Below, one piece after another: positions 1 to 12,993 of a DNA stretch of 64,000 nt (position 1 is its first letter; the number at the start of each line of letters is the position of its first letter). A program made the translations under genes and the position numbers. This stretch comes from Prostheceraeus crozeri. Taxonomy: Eukaryota > Platyhelminthes > Polycladida > Euryleptidae. The stretch is from NCBI GenBank assembly GCA_907163375.1, contig CAJQUW010003051.1, positions 92,614 through 156,613 of the forward strand, given 5' to 3'. The notes below the pieces were generated by a model that saw only the letters and a list, made by a program, of their open reading frames with translations, searched no databases and was not told where the DNA came from.

Positions 1-677
1 AATGGGATCTAACCTTATTATGGCATAATCATGAATTTCGATTAGAGGGTGTTAAATTGATTAATGTAATTTTAAGTAACTGAAGATAGCAGTAGATCTG
101 GCAGTGGTTTTTTTTAGAAATAATTTGTTCAGTCCTGATTTTCCACATGCCGAATGAAAAATGAACTAGGAATTTGGTAATCACATAAGTTTTCAAAACA
201 GATCAGGGTAAAATTTTAGATTTTAATCAGAAGATCCGCTGAGAGATTAACTGATGCTTTCCTGATTATATTCACGATTCTGTTCATACCAAACAACCAC
301 GGATTCCTATTCTAAGAACAATTCCAGAATTTGTTCACTACATTTGGACTCCCTCACAGCCCTACAAGATTCACTATTAGCATGAACATAGAAGAAATCA
401 ACGACATTGTCATTTTTTCACTTACTGACGCTTCCGACGCTCCCATTCAACCATATTTAGAAAGAATAAAAACAAATTTTTGATAGCAAAACCCCCCGTA
501 TTATATAATAATCATTCCCCGCCCACGCACTATATTGGCATTGATTAACAATAATGCTTGGATAATAAAATTCAATTGAATGTCAGTAAACAGCAAAATG
601 AAGCTTGACTTCGCAAAACTTTTACCTTTGTCGTTTCTCCATAAGGGTCCTCTATCGTGGAACTTGACATTTGACAC
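1..677. other. AT-rich sequence, no gene seen
   Basis: No convincing coding region, RNA gene or repeat is visible upstream of the LINE fragment. The sequence is AT-rich and interrupted by stops in all frames. Confidence 0.5.
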
Positions 678-1619
678 GTGGCACTATCGTATCTTGACAC
701 TCATAGCAGACCAGACACCATCTTTCTGGCAGGGAAACCCCTTGAGAAAGTCAATGAATTCGTTTACCTGGGCTCCACTGTCACTTCAAATGGCTGCTTG
801 GAAACCGAATTAAATCGGCGCATTGGTAGAGCTACAGCTGTATTCAGACGTTTCAACGCCAACTTATGGTCCAGTCCCTCAGTCTCACCGAAAACAAAAG
901 GCCGCGTCTTCACAGCATGTATTAGATCAGTTCTCACATGCGGTTGTGAAAGCTGGGGACTCTCACAAGTTCAAGAAAAGCGTCTGGGGAGCTTTGAGTA
1001 TCTCTTTCTGAAACAATTGGGAAAATTTCGTCCCGAACACCATATTTCATATGCCTCCATTTGCGCTCATTTTAACATCAAAGACACCGTGCCCGAATTT
1101 ATGAAACATCGTCGCTTGACTTGGTTTGGTCACGCTCTTCGAATGGGATCGAGCCGAATTCCATATCAGCTGCTATGGTACCATGAACAACGGCCAGGCT
1201 GGCAGCGAAAACGAGGCAGACAGAAGATGACATGGAAACGACGGCTTCATCAAGAGACCAAGCACCTGACGAACCACATCAGGTACCATCGCGGTAGATC
1301 AACTGACTGGCTGGCTACAGGGTTAAATATATGGAAGAGCTGGCAGACGACCGCCAACAGTGGAGGAGAATTGTGTCTACGGATCATTGCCAGGATTGAC
1401 AAGACGTCAAGTCCTGTTATTAAGTCAAGTAAGTCAAGAGAAAACTGCATCGTATGTTACCAGAAAGGAATAGCAAAGCATTCTCAAAAGGGGACAACCT
1501 TAGCAGACCTTTATAACACGAATCTCCAAATCAAGCATGTCAAAGATGTCTTAAAGTCTGAATTGATATTTCAAATGTTAAACCGATTGAACTGTATCAC
1601 TACTGGATTTGCTACTTGA
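678..1619 (+). pseudogene. LINE (non-LTR retrotransposon) ORF2 C-terminal fragment
   Basis: An open frame whose first ~230 residues look like the region after the reverse transcriptase palm in LINE ORF2 proteins. Visible family features are 'VNEFVYLGSTVTSNG', an 'RIGRA' helix, 'SPKTKGRVFTACIRSVLTCG' followed by CESW, and 'RRLTWFGHALRM' before a basic Gly/Arg patch (GRQKMTWKRR). This arrangement is typical of RTE/CR1-type and related LINEs. The endonuclease and the catalytic FADD-containing palm are absent, so it is a 5'-truncated fragment. Homology fades after about position 1370; the remaining ~80 codons may be fortuitous. No poly(A) tail or target duplication was located. Host-genome relic, not a gene of the Polinton. 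Confidence 0.72.
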
Positions 1620-1649
1620 AAAATTGCACGTGTACGTGCTAGGATGTGG

Positions 1650-2049
1650 ATGCTCTCATGGATGCATTCTCTAGTTCCTGTCAACATTTGTCTCTCGTCC
1701 TGAATACCAACATGACTATGACATGGATATTTCGGAACCTAGCGAGCCAATTAAAGTCAATGGAACTGAGGTTCAGCAAGTCAATTCTTTCTGCTACTTA
1801 GATGGAAATCTATCTGCGACTTCTCGTCTTGATCAAGATTTAAATTGTAGGATTGGTAAAGAACCTACGGCTTTCAATAGACTACGTACTAGATCTTGGA
1901 ACAACAACCTTCTCAGCGAAAAGACCAAAGGCAATATCTACAAAGCCTGTGTCCTTAGTGTTCTCCTGCACGGAAGTGAAACTTGGCCACCATACTTTTC
2001 TTCGCTACTGTTTTGTCAGCAAATTTGTTTAATCTTTACCTCTTCGTAG
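1650..2049 (+). pseudogene. second, diverged LINE ORF2 C-terminal fragment
   Basis: A second piece of the same protein region as the preceding fragment, clearly diverged from it. It has 'VQQVNSFCYLDGNLSATS', 'NCRIGKEPTAFNRL', 'LSEKTKGNIYKACVLSVLLH' and then GSETW. Just upstream (about 1660-1722) a different frame reads 'DAFSSSCQHLSLVLNTN', which resembles the segment preceding this region in LINE proteins, so a frameshift separates the two pieces. The similarity ends abruptly after GSETW near 1985. Either two nested insertions or two independent truncated copies are possible. Confidence 0.6.
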
Positions 2050-5000
2050 AGCAAAGCTAACCTTATCCGATAAAATAAGGCTTTTGTCAATTTCCTAGGC
2101 TAATAATCGGAAAGCAAACTTGCTTCGTTGATTTTTTGTTCATCAAATACAGAAAATAACTTGTAATTAGTATTATCCGATGATGACAGTAATGCTGTTG
2201 TTAATCTTTCATTAAAATATCCAGTGTATCCGAAAATCTTTTAATTTTGAAAGCATTGCATGGAAATCACTGCTTCCTTATGCTGTTCTGGACTCCTGCA
2301 GCAGCAATCGATTTCAGACTATCTCTTGGGTAATAGTTTCCATCATATTTTCTACTTTCTGTAATGAACTCGTATTAACATTCCTTAATGTCATTGACAT
2401 ACCAAATATACCATAGCGCCTCAGTGACATGACCAAAATGTCATTTCATCGCAATGGTACATTTGATCAATGTCATTAAAGCATTCCAGTTGCTGCAAAG
2501 GTGCTGTTAATTGCTTTGTCATGATTTTGTCTTCATGCCATCAAGTAAAGAGGTTTCGAACCCTTTGGTTTCTTCTCTTCACTTAGCAATAATTTTGCAC
2601 TGACAATCATGAGTGCTACGATACATACCTTGTGGTAAATCGTTTTTCCTCAATCGTTTCCTGATTGGTATGCATGTGCTCTATTTGGCATTAAATGAAC
2701 TTTGCTTGGAGATCTTTAATATGCAGATCGGTTGAAACATTTCAGTGCAATATGACTGGGCTTCCAATGGGAAAAGGCGCGTTTGTTTGCAGTTTTCTAC
2801 GAGATGTTCCAGGTTTGGTCTCCGCTTGATGTTTTGACTCCAAGGTGTCCACTGTCCACTTAACATCTTTTCTGAGGCATCATGAAAACTCCTCTGGCTA
2901 TGTCTGCATAGATACTTTTAAGCACAATTTACTTTTTACCTTTTTCATATTGTTTAATATTATTTATTTTATCTGGAAGGCATGTTCTTAAAGTATGTCG
3001 ATTGAGAAAATATCACCACATTCGGACAAGCTTTTCAGTGCTGATGATAGATGATGAATTTCAGAAAAATTTCAGATGCTATTTTATAGAACACTTTTCT
3101 GCCGAAGCTGCTTGTGAAACATCTGTTGGTAAATATTAATGAGAAAATAATTATCGGTGAGCCGCAAACGCCAGGAGCAATATCAAATGACAACTTTTCT
3201 ATCCAGTTATTCTTAATTAAAGATTGTACTTTGTACGCACTAATGAAATCAATGCCTTTCGTCAAATAGATGGCAATTTCAGCTCCACTGGATTCCTAAA
3301 TATGAATGCATATAACTTAAAAGTATTGAGGGGCGACCCCTTTCTTTTGAGGCAGAAGTTGAAAACCTCTCTACAGCTCTAGTAGTCAGGCCCACCCGAC
3401 CAGTTTCAAAATTCTAATTTTCTGACATGAAAACTGTGTAGTTATGGTCAGGCGCGCTTTAATCCTACTAAGATCAACTTATGGCAGGTAATGAGTCAAT
3501 CTTGCGCTACTGTACAAAAAAATTCTCCAAGTTTTACCGAAGGGAAAAATATACTGCTTGCAGTAAATTTATGTAAAGCAAAAACTTGAAGCCTTGATTT
3601 CTCAAAAGTGTGTTCTTGAGTTGGACTTGTTTGACTTTTAGTTGATGACATATTGATAGTAAAAGCTAAGCAATTACGACATATTTATAACTGATGAGAT
3701 AACTTAGCTTCCTTTTTATTTCCTTGCTTTTAAACCTCATGATTATGCATCACCAAACAATTGCTATACTATGATAAACGGTGTGAAACTAAATAACAAA
3801 CATTACAAATCGTAAACTGCAGATAGATTGTGCACGTATGTGAGCATTTTTCCAGATCTGACGTGCTTTGACTGCAGATGAACGTACTTCATATCACTGT
3901 TGGAAATATAGCAGCTTCTTATGAATTGCAAGTAATGTTTTCTATAAGTGCAATTGTTGTAGTGAGTGCATTTTCATTTTACTGAAAGAAATCAGGAAAT
4001 TCCTTTTTTGCAGATTCGCAAAACTTTAGTCACGCTAAATTTCAGGATTAACAGTATGTCAAAATCAACCATTTGTCGATAATCTCCCTGATTCTTGGTT
4101 TGTCCAGGATACTAAAATTGCACTGACAACTCAAGTAATATTTAAATTGTAATGAAGACATTCATTAGTTCTACATAAAATCATTCTAGTAAGTACTAAT
4201 AATCGCTGTTCAAGAATTTTGTTTTTGATTCAGTACATTGAAGGTAGTGATTTCTGAGCGGATTACATTAACGGCATAAATGAAACCCTAGAATGTAATC
4301 AACAATCAACTGAGACTGTTCGTTGCTTTGCCCATTGATGTTTTGATGGACGAAAGGAAGGTCAGTTACGCAAAGGAAGATTTGGATTAAATGATATAAG
4401 CTTCGATTCATCTTAAGAGAACTGATACATCCGTTCAATGAAGTACTCATAATTACTTGAAACAATATTTACTCCGAAACCAAAGATATGATTAAACAAC
4501 AACACCTGACATCAGAAGAAATGGGATGTTCTTTTCTAGTGAAAGTAAAAATGAGCCAACACTGCAGAAGCAAACCCATTCAATATGTCAACAACTGAAT
4601 TTTGAAATTTCAGCATAAAATTTAATATTTCAACAAGCGATCGTCTCGAGAGATAATAATATTTATATTTACATTTTATAAAAAGCAAAAATTAAAAATC
4701 TGCTAACTGATAGCAAAAACGTAAAAGCTGTAGGAGTTCTTGAGCTCTTAGTTGAATTCACTTGATTTGTGAAGCAAAGAGCAACGTAATATATTCAACA
4801 GCGGCACTTGAATTCATGGTCGGCTAAAATCACGCAATCCTTCACGACATTGATTTCAATGAACACTTTTTGCAAGTAGGTAATGCCTGTTATTATCTGC
4901 AGTGTGATTAAGATTGGGTTGAATCTGTTTTATCATTATAGCTTCTACAATACTAATTAGTTTTTCCTTTGTTTTTCTGTGCGAAATAAATTAATTACGC

Positions 5001-6960
5001 ATATCATAAGTACAATAGTAGCAATCATTTGAATGGTACTCGCACTTTACTGCTGTGCTTGTTTTCGCATGTTCGCACTTCCTCTGTTGAAGTCTTCGTT
5101 TTTATCTGCCAATGTCAAACTTACGCGACTTGTTTTTTAAGGAAAGGAAGATTTCACTTTTGTTGAATTGGAGTACTACTTAAGATCAATCAAATTGTTT
5201 GCTACATATTTTAATAAGCATAGTCTTACTTTAGGACTGTTGCTTAAGTTGTTGTGAGACAGCACCAATACAAGGTATTACAGCAAAGACTATTTTATTA
5301 CTTCTACTGTCAACGCCGTTATCCCAATCATTTTTATTTTGCGTTTCTATTTTAAGTTTTTTTCGCGTTTCTTTTTGCGGTTTTTGTTTACGAAGATATT
5401 TTAAGCAGTGGCTTAAAGTGCTTGGATACTTATTTTTGATAAAAATACTTATCATTGTCATAACTTCACTATCAAAACCTAAGCCAACTATTTGAAGCGG
5501 TGTATTCCTGATCAACATGCTGTTCAGTCTTCGGACGTCCTACTTTCCATTTCTTGGGACAATTAGACTTATATTTCAGCAGTAGTTTAGTATAAGCATC
5601 TTAGCGGTGGGTTTGCACGGATTAATGAGGACATCATGGAAAGGGTAGTCTATCATAAACTACTTCTGTAGTAGATGTCAGACTGCAGTGTTACTTATTT
5701 AGAGTAGTCCCATTAACAGGATGACCAGCAAACGCTCCACAACTATTTGGAAAGATAAAAAAATCTGTCATGGAGTTCAATATACATGTTAGAAGAGCTA
5801 ACCTAATGCTCTAATCATTCAAAAAATTACATTTTCAGACAACTGATTTTGAATTTTTATAACTCGATGGCATAGACGATTACAAGTATGTCGTAGACCT
5901 GACTTATTTAGGTTGCAATAACTGATTAAGGTTAAAAAAGTTTCTGACTTAACTTACCATTCGGGATGCTTTATTCTTCACAAGCAAACATTCAACGCCT
6001 TTTGAAAGGTAACAAACACTTAACAATACTTTGAATGAAAAACAGTTCCATTTGCTTGCTGATCGCCTTAGCTGATGTCAAAGTACTGTGGGTGTCATCA
6101 CCCAATAACTTTTCAACATCTTAATCACGTGACTTGGATTTGGTTGGTATGCGGTACAAACTGATTCAAATATTCTATTGTCTTTCGTAATACTTGTGAA
6201 CGGTTCTATTGTCATCACTTACTCTATGATTGTCATAATGTTTCATAATTCATACAAACTTGAACTCTTCAATTTCAGTTTCATCTCAACATTATCACAG
6301 TCGGTCCTATTTGTAAGTTCCTAGATATGAAGTGGGAGTCCGATTATATTTCGCGAAATGAAAGCTGTCTCAACCGAAACTTCGACCTTGAACAAATTTC
6401 GCTCGAGATCGAAGCCAGGACTTTCTATCGGGGTTCGTGTTTATTGTAACAAATAACATCAATTATGTGCTGTTGAAATGTCATCATCGTCAATAATGAA
6501 TTCCGAAAGCTTTTTCATAGACATTTGTGTGCTTCAATGCACACTGAAATCTTAAATAAAATATGGATGCAAAATGTTGATACAAAGTAAATGCATGTGT
6601 AGCCTTGATAATGATAAATTTCGCAATTGGCCGATTAGTTTGAAAATAATTAAAATAGATATTAAAAAGATTTTATTGCTGATGGTATTTCGATTGAATC
6701 CTTATCAAGTCAGATGATAGAAAAGTTGTATATACGAGATATAAATGATTTAAAGTACATTTTGCTCGATGTTGTAATTAAATCATTAAAAACATGAATG
6801 ACGCTATATTACTTGGCAGACTACAAAATAAGAACTGGCCAAAACTCAGAACCTGTCGAAGATAACTTTGCCGAACTTGCCCCACAACTGTGGATATTTG
6901 AATTAATAGCAGAACGTGTTTTATCTTATACTTATCGAAGCAGAATGAAATTTCGTTTTA
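2050..6960. other. gene-poor AT-rich interval
   Basis: Nearly 5 kb in which I see no supported gene. Open frames are short, lack recognisable motifs and look like random openings in AT-rich DNA. No long tandem repeat or tRNA-like clover structure was noticed by eye. Confidence 0.5.
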
Positions 6961-6966
6961 GCAGCA

Positions 6967-7400
6967 TAGTTGATTTTATTGATGAAATGAGAGCCAAAGC
7001 TGCAATGCATGTTAGTAACTATTATATTCTTCTTTTTATTATTCACCCAATATTTCGGATGTCAGATACAGCTTCAGGGGAGCAAAGGCTTACAAAATCT
7101 TAGATTGCATGACTTTCAAAATTCTAATAAATCCATGGAAAATTTGGCAATACATGTAAGGATCATGGCACTGCAAGGGCAGTTCCCACCACAGCCGCCA
7201 GCAACTATGAGAGCTGATTTTCAAGATCATTGCAGCTAGCCACGTATTCTCTAGAAAACCACTAAGAATAGTAGCCAGTCAGATACATAGCCAGCTTAAA
7301 TGATAAGGAAAAATCGAAAAATAAGCTATAAAAGCCGCTGGCGGCCACAATGGGAACCGCCCATTGCTGCTTTGGCTCTCATTTCATCAATATAATCATT
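6967..7400. repeat. interrupted inverted repeat (foldback/MITE-like)
   Basis: The left arm contains 'TTGATGAAATGAGAGCCAAA' (about 6977-6997). The complement of this reappears at about 7370-7392. A second matching pair is the GGGCAGTTCCC..CAGCCGCCAGC stretch at 7175-7202 against the complement of GCCGCTGGCGG..GGGAACCGCCC at 7341-7365. In the right arm the two blocks are adjacent; in the left arm they are separated by about 165 bp, so the left arm seems to have received an insertion. No transposase lies inside. Probably a small non-autonomous element; family unknown. Confidence 0.45.
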
Positions 7401-8100
7401 GAAGCATCTGCTAGATGCTAAAAAGATTGATAATAAGATATACGCTAATAAGATTGACGCTGGTACTCCGAAGCAGTGGATAACCTAAAATAATATTAAC
7501 TAGCATAAATTACTTCTCCAAATCGATACAAATATATTGAACAATTGCGCTTCCTCTCAAAGAAAAGCACAAACAAACCGAAACTTGGCTGTTTTATTTC
7601 GAACATGAGTTAATTTTGAAAATGGCATAATTTTTCATTTTTTAGTAATTGCTCGAACCATGAGCCATAATTTGGTTATTGTGGCGAACCAATCAAATTA
7701 TGAAAAATTGGTACTCCTTTTACATACAATCAGGTTTTTTTGATGGGACCGAATTTACTGTCCAATTCCCGCAGAAAATATATAATCACGATTCTCATGG
7801 GATTCCCATCTCATGTCATAAAGCATTACTCAACCATCTTGTCATACCTCACTCTTATCATAGCCCTGATGGTTTTATGGCGTGATATGGCAATTATAGT
7901 ATAAATTTAATAAATTTCAATTCTTTCTAGGCCTACTACTGAGTAGAGGTCACTTCTTTCTTCAGCTATCGCTATACTGCTGCTATGTTGCATTTTCGTA
8001 GTTTACTGATGTAATTATGCCACTGTTAACACCAATCTGATTCTTTGTGTGGTCACCTCACATGCACATTGCATCTGCACATTGTAGTTCATTGACCATT
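7401..8100. other. no gene seen
   Basis: AT-rich sequence between the foldback element and the microsatellite. One 68-codon open frame near 7.7-7.9 kb has no recognisable motif and is not called. Confidence 0.45.
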
Positions 8101-8159
8101 TCATGATCGACAAGGCAATTGATTGGCGGTCCAAATCTGCAGATCACCAGCTTGTTTTA

Positions 8160-8530
8160 ATACATAAATATATAGTAAATATAAAACAATATGATCTGAT
8201 ATAATATGATGTAGTAAAATACAATATAACACAATATAAGATAATATAGCACAATACAATATAATATAACATAGTGCAATATAATACAACATATTATAAT
8301 ATAATGCGTTTAATATAATAGAATATAATACAAAGCAATATAATGTAATACAATATAATAAAAACAATATTATATTATGTAGATTGCAGTACAGTACGAA
8401 GCAATATAATGTAGCATAATATAAACATGATGCAAATTTATTCAATATAATATAGGAAGATATAATACTGTATAATGTGATATAATAAGGCATGATGGAA
8501 TATACAGAAATATAACAATGATGCAATACA
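8160..8530. repeat. degenerate AT-rich microsatellite/minisatellite
   Basis: A ~350-bp tract of imperfect repeats built from units such as ATAATACAAT and ATATAATATA with occasional GC bases. The long open frame on the complementary strand here is a product of the repeat (Tyr/Ile/Leu-rich, no motif) and not a gene. Confidence 0.85.
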
Positions 8531-9177
8531 ATTACCACTGCTATCCAGTGAAATTTCATTATCAGTGATTAACTTACTGATAATGTCTGTAGCAAAGTGT
8601 CTGTAGTTTCATGCAAAGGTACATTTGTAAGCAAAGAAGAAGCGCAAAAGATGCATGCCATTTTCGTTCGCATCTGTGAGATTGACATCACGAATGACAT
8701 CTTCAAATTAAAATGAGTCACGCAAGCAAAAGCGATTCACATGGTGTTCAACAGGTTTGATAGGTTCTGCAAGCTACTGAACAAGTTGATGAGTGGGCGA
8801 TCTTGTCATCTATAAGACCGGACGCACTGGCGGACAATCATCTTACACGCGTATGCACCAACGCAGAATTATAATTCTAGGAATAACGCATATTCCATGG
8901 TTAGTTATTCCGACAAAAATATAGCGATGCACAGAGAAAGTTTATTCCAGGAATTACTAATCTGTTCAGTTATTCCGCTGCTCGAGATATCTATGACTTT
9001 GACGTCATTCATTACATCGTTTCCAGTGGATTTCCCTTCGATGCGATGAATGAGTCAGGTTGTCGGCAAGATGATTTTAAATCGCCAATCCTAAAAAAAT
9101 CCTTCATCAGTGTGATACTTCTCGTCTTCAATATTCATACGTACACTGCCACTTACCACACTCGTAGTTCATTAATT

Positions 9178-10329
9178 ATGTCCAAAGTAAGGAAAAGAAA
9201 CGCTAATTTTTCCGCCTTGGAAATTAATGCCTTAGAAGTAATATCGGATAATATAACCGCAATTGAAGAAAAGAAGACTGACCTCGACGCAATAAAACAG
9301 AAGGATGTTGCTTGGGACGCAGTTCTACTAAAGTTCAATTCTAAGTCTGCTACTAAAAGAGATATCGACAATTTGAAGAATTTGTGGAAAAGATTGAAGC
9401 AGGAAAGTAAAGAGAAGTGTGCAGCAGCAAAGAGAGAAATTAGAAAAACTGGTGGAGGGACATGTGCAGTGACATTATCGCCAAAAACAGAAGGGGTATT
9501 GGCGATGATACCCAAGGAACAGGTTGAGCCATCTTTACAAAGTCCATTTGATTCCGACGCTTTGGAAAACCTGGCTACAGACTCTGTTGCAGAATGTGTT
9601 GATGAGTTACAAGGTAAATTTACTAGGTGAGTAGTGATATTTATTTGATTATTCACACGAAACCGTAATCAGTCAAAAAAGGAATTTTTATAAAAATTTC
9701 GATTCTAGTAAGTCATAACTTTTCAGACTCGTATTTTTTAAATCTATTGTATAATCGTATTTTTTAATAAATTTGTTACTCATATATCTATTAAATGTAG
9801 CCTACTTACCAAGATATACATTTTAGTCGTTCATTTGTACTTTACCCATTAAATTTCCAAATTTAACTGATGGAGTATATAGTTAAATGATATGGACTTT
9901 TATTGAAAGTATGGGAAAAGACATTATTATGCGAAGTTTTGCCAAATAAATCCTCTAATTGATTATATCGTCAAACTTAACTAAATGAAGAAATCGATCG
10001 TCATTTAAGATAAGAGAATTCTGCCATTTCCTATTCTCACTCATTGTGATGTTCCATATTCAATATGAATTTATTCGTGTGTTTCTGATTGCAGCTACAT
10101 GGCGATGTTAGAGGCTCCAAACAATGAAAACGTAGAGCCGGCGGGTTCTTCGCAAGAGCCTGCGCTTAATAATCTCCATCCACCCAAAAAGAAGAAACGG
10201 AGTAACGAAATAACTTTCTACCAAGAGGAACTCCTGAAAATGGCTCGACTGGAGCATTTGAAGAGAATAAACGTGTTAAGTTTGAAAGAGGACTGTTATA
10301 AATTAAAAATTCAGAATCTTTCTAAATAA
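9178..10329 (+). CDS. Harbinger Myb/SANT-like DNA-binding protein (two exons)
   Basis: Accessory protein of the transposon. In this superfamily it binds transposon ends and helps the transposase enter the nucleus. Exon 1 is 9178-9626 and exon 2 is 10095-10329. The intron has a GTGAGT donor after 9626 and a TTGCAG acceptor, and splicing is in phase (codon AG|C). The N-terminal domain reads 'RNANFSALEINALEVISDNI', then Trp and FNSKSATKRD, 'LKNLWKRLKQESK', and ends in a KTGGG motif; this is the Myb_DNA-bind_5 type. Exon 2 adds a Pro/Lys stretch PKKKKR, a plausible nuclear localisation signal, and a Leu-rich helix to the stop. An upstream in-frame ATG at 9046 would add 44 residues that do not look like the domain, so 9178 is preferred. 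Confidence 0.75.
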
Positions 10330-11135
10330 TATTCGAATATACCCGTACATGACATATGTACTGATTGGAAAATGCGTTCTGATTTCCTCATCACATCATT
10401 TGTGTAACTCGGTTCGGGTGCATTCTGTAGGCCACAATAATCCACACTACGAGATAGTTTCTAAAAACATTTTGGTTCATAAAAAATTATTATTCGTACA
10501 TTATAAATGGTTCCTAAAGCATAATATTGTGGACTTGGCTTAATTAAGTAAAAGTCTGGTTAATTAGGAGCGAACTCTTATCATAAAAACTGAGCATGTT
10601 ATACGTGTAGCCTACTATTATCCTACATCAACTGAACGACCGATAAATTTCATAATGAATTTTTACAAAGAAGTAGCTAACATGTAAATTAGATTTGTCA
10701 AAACGTACCTCATTATTTTGTTGAGATAAATTTTTCTTATCTGAAGAAATTCTGAACTAGTCGAAAATTCTTGCTATTTTAGATTATTGACATCAATCCT
10801 AATGATGAAGTAAATAGTTAGGCCCTACCATAGTGGACTATAGTTGATAAAAATAACTAAAACTTTTCTCTGCATTATTAGAAATCTAGTAGCCTATGTA
10901 GCAATTAAGTTAGCGTAATCAAAAGTAGGCCTTATTGAAATTTAAATTGGTAATTGGACTGTGTGTACAAGTTTAATCAATAGAATAGAGGCAAAAAATT
11001 AGTTGCTTTCACAAAGTGATTATAATGATCAGACATATAAAATGCATCTGAAAAATTATATAACAGTGTCACTGAATAAGCTACGTACACGCTGTAAGAT
11101 GCAAGTATTAAAACATACTCAAATTACAGGAATAT

Positions 11136-12182
11136 TCAATCACTGAAGTAACGATCAACTATAGTCTGCCTCACAGCATTGCCATTCGCGTCATTGACGT
11201 GATAATCGGCTCCTTCTTCAAACATGAGATTTCCGTTGTTGGTGTGAAATTCATCTTCCTTCAACTGAACAGCGATATTGTGCAACACTGCACATGCAAC
11301 TATGATTGGTGGACAGTTTTCAGTCTTGATACGTAGTCCATACTTGATAATAGGAAAACGCCTTTTCCACACTCCAATTCCTCTTTCTATCAAATTGCGC
11401 GTTCTTTTGTGAGAGATGTTATACCGCTGTTTGGATCGATTTCTTGCATTGACAAACGGTGTCATCAAGAACGGTAGACATGCATATCCAGAATCTCCGA
11501 GTAACCACGAACCTCGAGATAAATTTTCCAACTTACTGTACAAGCTAGAATTTTCAAATATCCGCGAGTCATGGGCTGAGCCATACCACCGACAAACAAT
11601 GTAATTTATACGAAAATCAAAATCCATCATTAGTTGCGTGTTTATTGAAAAGTATGACTTCCTATTTCGGTATAATTCTGAGTGTGATGTAGACGGCTTT
11701 TGGATTTGAATATGAGTACCATCAATCAAGCCGACAACTCCTGGAAATTGAGCCATTTGGTAGAATTTAATCATTTGTTCATTTTGTTCAGACGATGAGG
11801 GGAATCGAATATAAATTGGCGACAGGTACGCAATGATACGACTCACTTTGTGTACAATTCGAGAAACAGTAGTTTGATGGACGGAGAAAAGATCACCGTC
11901 AGTCAGTTGAAATGCACCCGTTGAGTAATATCTCAAAGTGATCAACAATTGATTCATTGCTGATAGAGGTCTATTCCGATCACAATAGGCTTCAAGGTCT
12001 GATCTGATAAGATTTAATATATACTCCACACCTTCCTTTGAGAAACGATATCGCTGACGAAATTCTTCATCTGTATAATATGTCATTGGATCAAATCGAG
12101 CACGTGAAACGTCTCGACGTCGTTGTAGTTCTCCCAACCTTCCGAATTCATTCAAATCAAAATAATGCCGCATTCCTGACAT
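11136..12182 (-). CDS. PIF/Harbinger transposase (HARBI1-like, DDE_4)
   Basis: A 348-residue protein in one exon, of usual length for HARBI1-like transposases. It catalyses cut-and-paste excision and insertion at TTA/TNA sites. Visible features in order are an N-terminal helix-turn-helix region around 'HQTTVSRIVHKVSRIIAYL', the first catalytic Asp in 'GVVGLIDGTHIQIQKP', the second in 'WYGSAHDSRIFENS', 'WLLGDSGYACLPFLMTPF', and the Glu-containing helix 'LIERGIGVWKRRFPII', ending with 'CAVLHNIAV'. The Asp-Asp-Glu set is complete and no stop interrupts it. It converges on the Myb-like gene inside the same terminal repeats. Confidence 0.92.
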   Translation of the reverse strand: MSGMRHYFDLNEFGRLGELQRRRDVSRARFDPMTYYTDEEFRQRYRFSKEGVEYILNLIRSDLEAYCDRNRPLSAMNQLLITLRYYSTGAFQLTDGDLFSVHQTTVSRIVHKVSRIIAYLSPIYIRFPSSSEQNEQMIKFYQMAQFPGVVGLIDGTHIQIQKPSTSHSELYRNRKSYFSINTQLMMDFDFRINYIVCRWYGSAHDSRIFENSSLYSKLENLSRGSWLLGDSGYACLPFLMTPFVNARNRSKQRYNISHKRTRNLIERGIGVWKRRFPIIKYGLRIKTENCPPIIVACAVLHNIAVQLKEDEFHTNNGNLMFEEGADYHVNDANGNAVRQTIVDRYFSD

Positions 12183-12460
12183 GGCTCACTCACCAGAATT
12201 AACCAGAACATCACTATTCTACCTTTTAAACCTGCTCTGTAGCAGGACTAAGTTTCCGCGAATAAATGAGACAGTTATTCCACCTAAAGTCGATATTCGC
12301 TGTTGGTGCATTGCGCGCGACTAAAGGGCGGAATAAAGTTAGCTCTCGAATAACTTTATTCTTAGTTTACGTTAATTCGGCGTTGGTGCAACGCGAATAA
12401 GTTAGTACGCGATTTATTCGCAGCATAACTTTTATTCTACGTTGGTGCATACGGGTGTTA

Positions 12461-12993
12461 ATGTATATTGGCAAGACCATAACGACGAGGATAGCAGATC
12501 CTATAGGTTTCAGCTCTTTGAACTTTGAGTCAATGATGGACTTGCGTGATCGAAGGTCTTTGAGCTTGTCATTCACGTTCTTCTCCAGTCAGTTTGTCAC
12601 TCTCTGATCAACGCTGAATTTTGACAAGTCTGTCAAGCACGTTTTGACATTTTCCTGTAGAGACGTTTCAAAGAATCGATACCACCATGCAAATTAATCA
12701 GACTCCTTGGATATCGAAAACAAGTCTGCCTTCAACTTCACAGCAGCATCATTATTCACAGACTCGAAGGACATTGGAGACTACCCTGTTAATGTGTTTT
12801 GCAAGACCAAGGAAGATTATATTTGTAAACGATAATTTTCATTTGTGAAGCAACTGAAGAAAACAGAAGTAGTCTCTTACATCAGCTCATTATTTTTCAA
12901 CATGGTATCAGCTATTTGTCAACGTTTTTAAGTAGTTTTGGCAGATTGCAAAATAATGTGTTATTTGATAGTAATAAGCAAAACGCAATGAAC
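12461..12993. other. no gene seen
   Basis: Between the Harbinger right end and the palindrome there is no supportable coding region. Short open frames lack motifs. Confidence 0.45.

Larger units (their letters stand above)
8846..12457. mobile_element. complete PIF/Harbinger DNA transposon
   Basis: The element is bounded by terminal inverted repeats. The left end reads CACGCGTATGCACCAACG and the complement of the right end reads CACCCGTATGCACCAACG; the match continues a few bases further. It is flanked on both sides by TTA (8843-8845 and 12458-12460), the 3-bp target duplication expected for the superfamily. Additional GTTGGTGCA motifs occur near the right end at about 12302 and 12373, likely subterminal transposase-binding repeats. 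Inside are the two genes typical of Harbinger elements: a Myb/SANT-like DNA-binding protein (+ strand, one intron) and a DDE transposase (- strand), convergently arranged. Both appear intact, so the element is young or still active. Confidence 0.9.

Noticed and set aside
8101-8559. 152-codon minus-strand frame rich in Tyr, Ile and Leu
   Set aside because: It is a translation of the AT-rich microsatellite and has no domain.
9153-9656. 167-codon minus-strand frame opposite the Myb-like exon
   Set aside because: Shadow of the Myb/SANT-like gene, which has a clear domain and correct splice sites on the plus strand.
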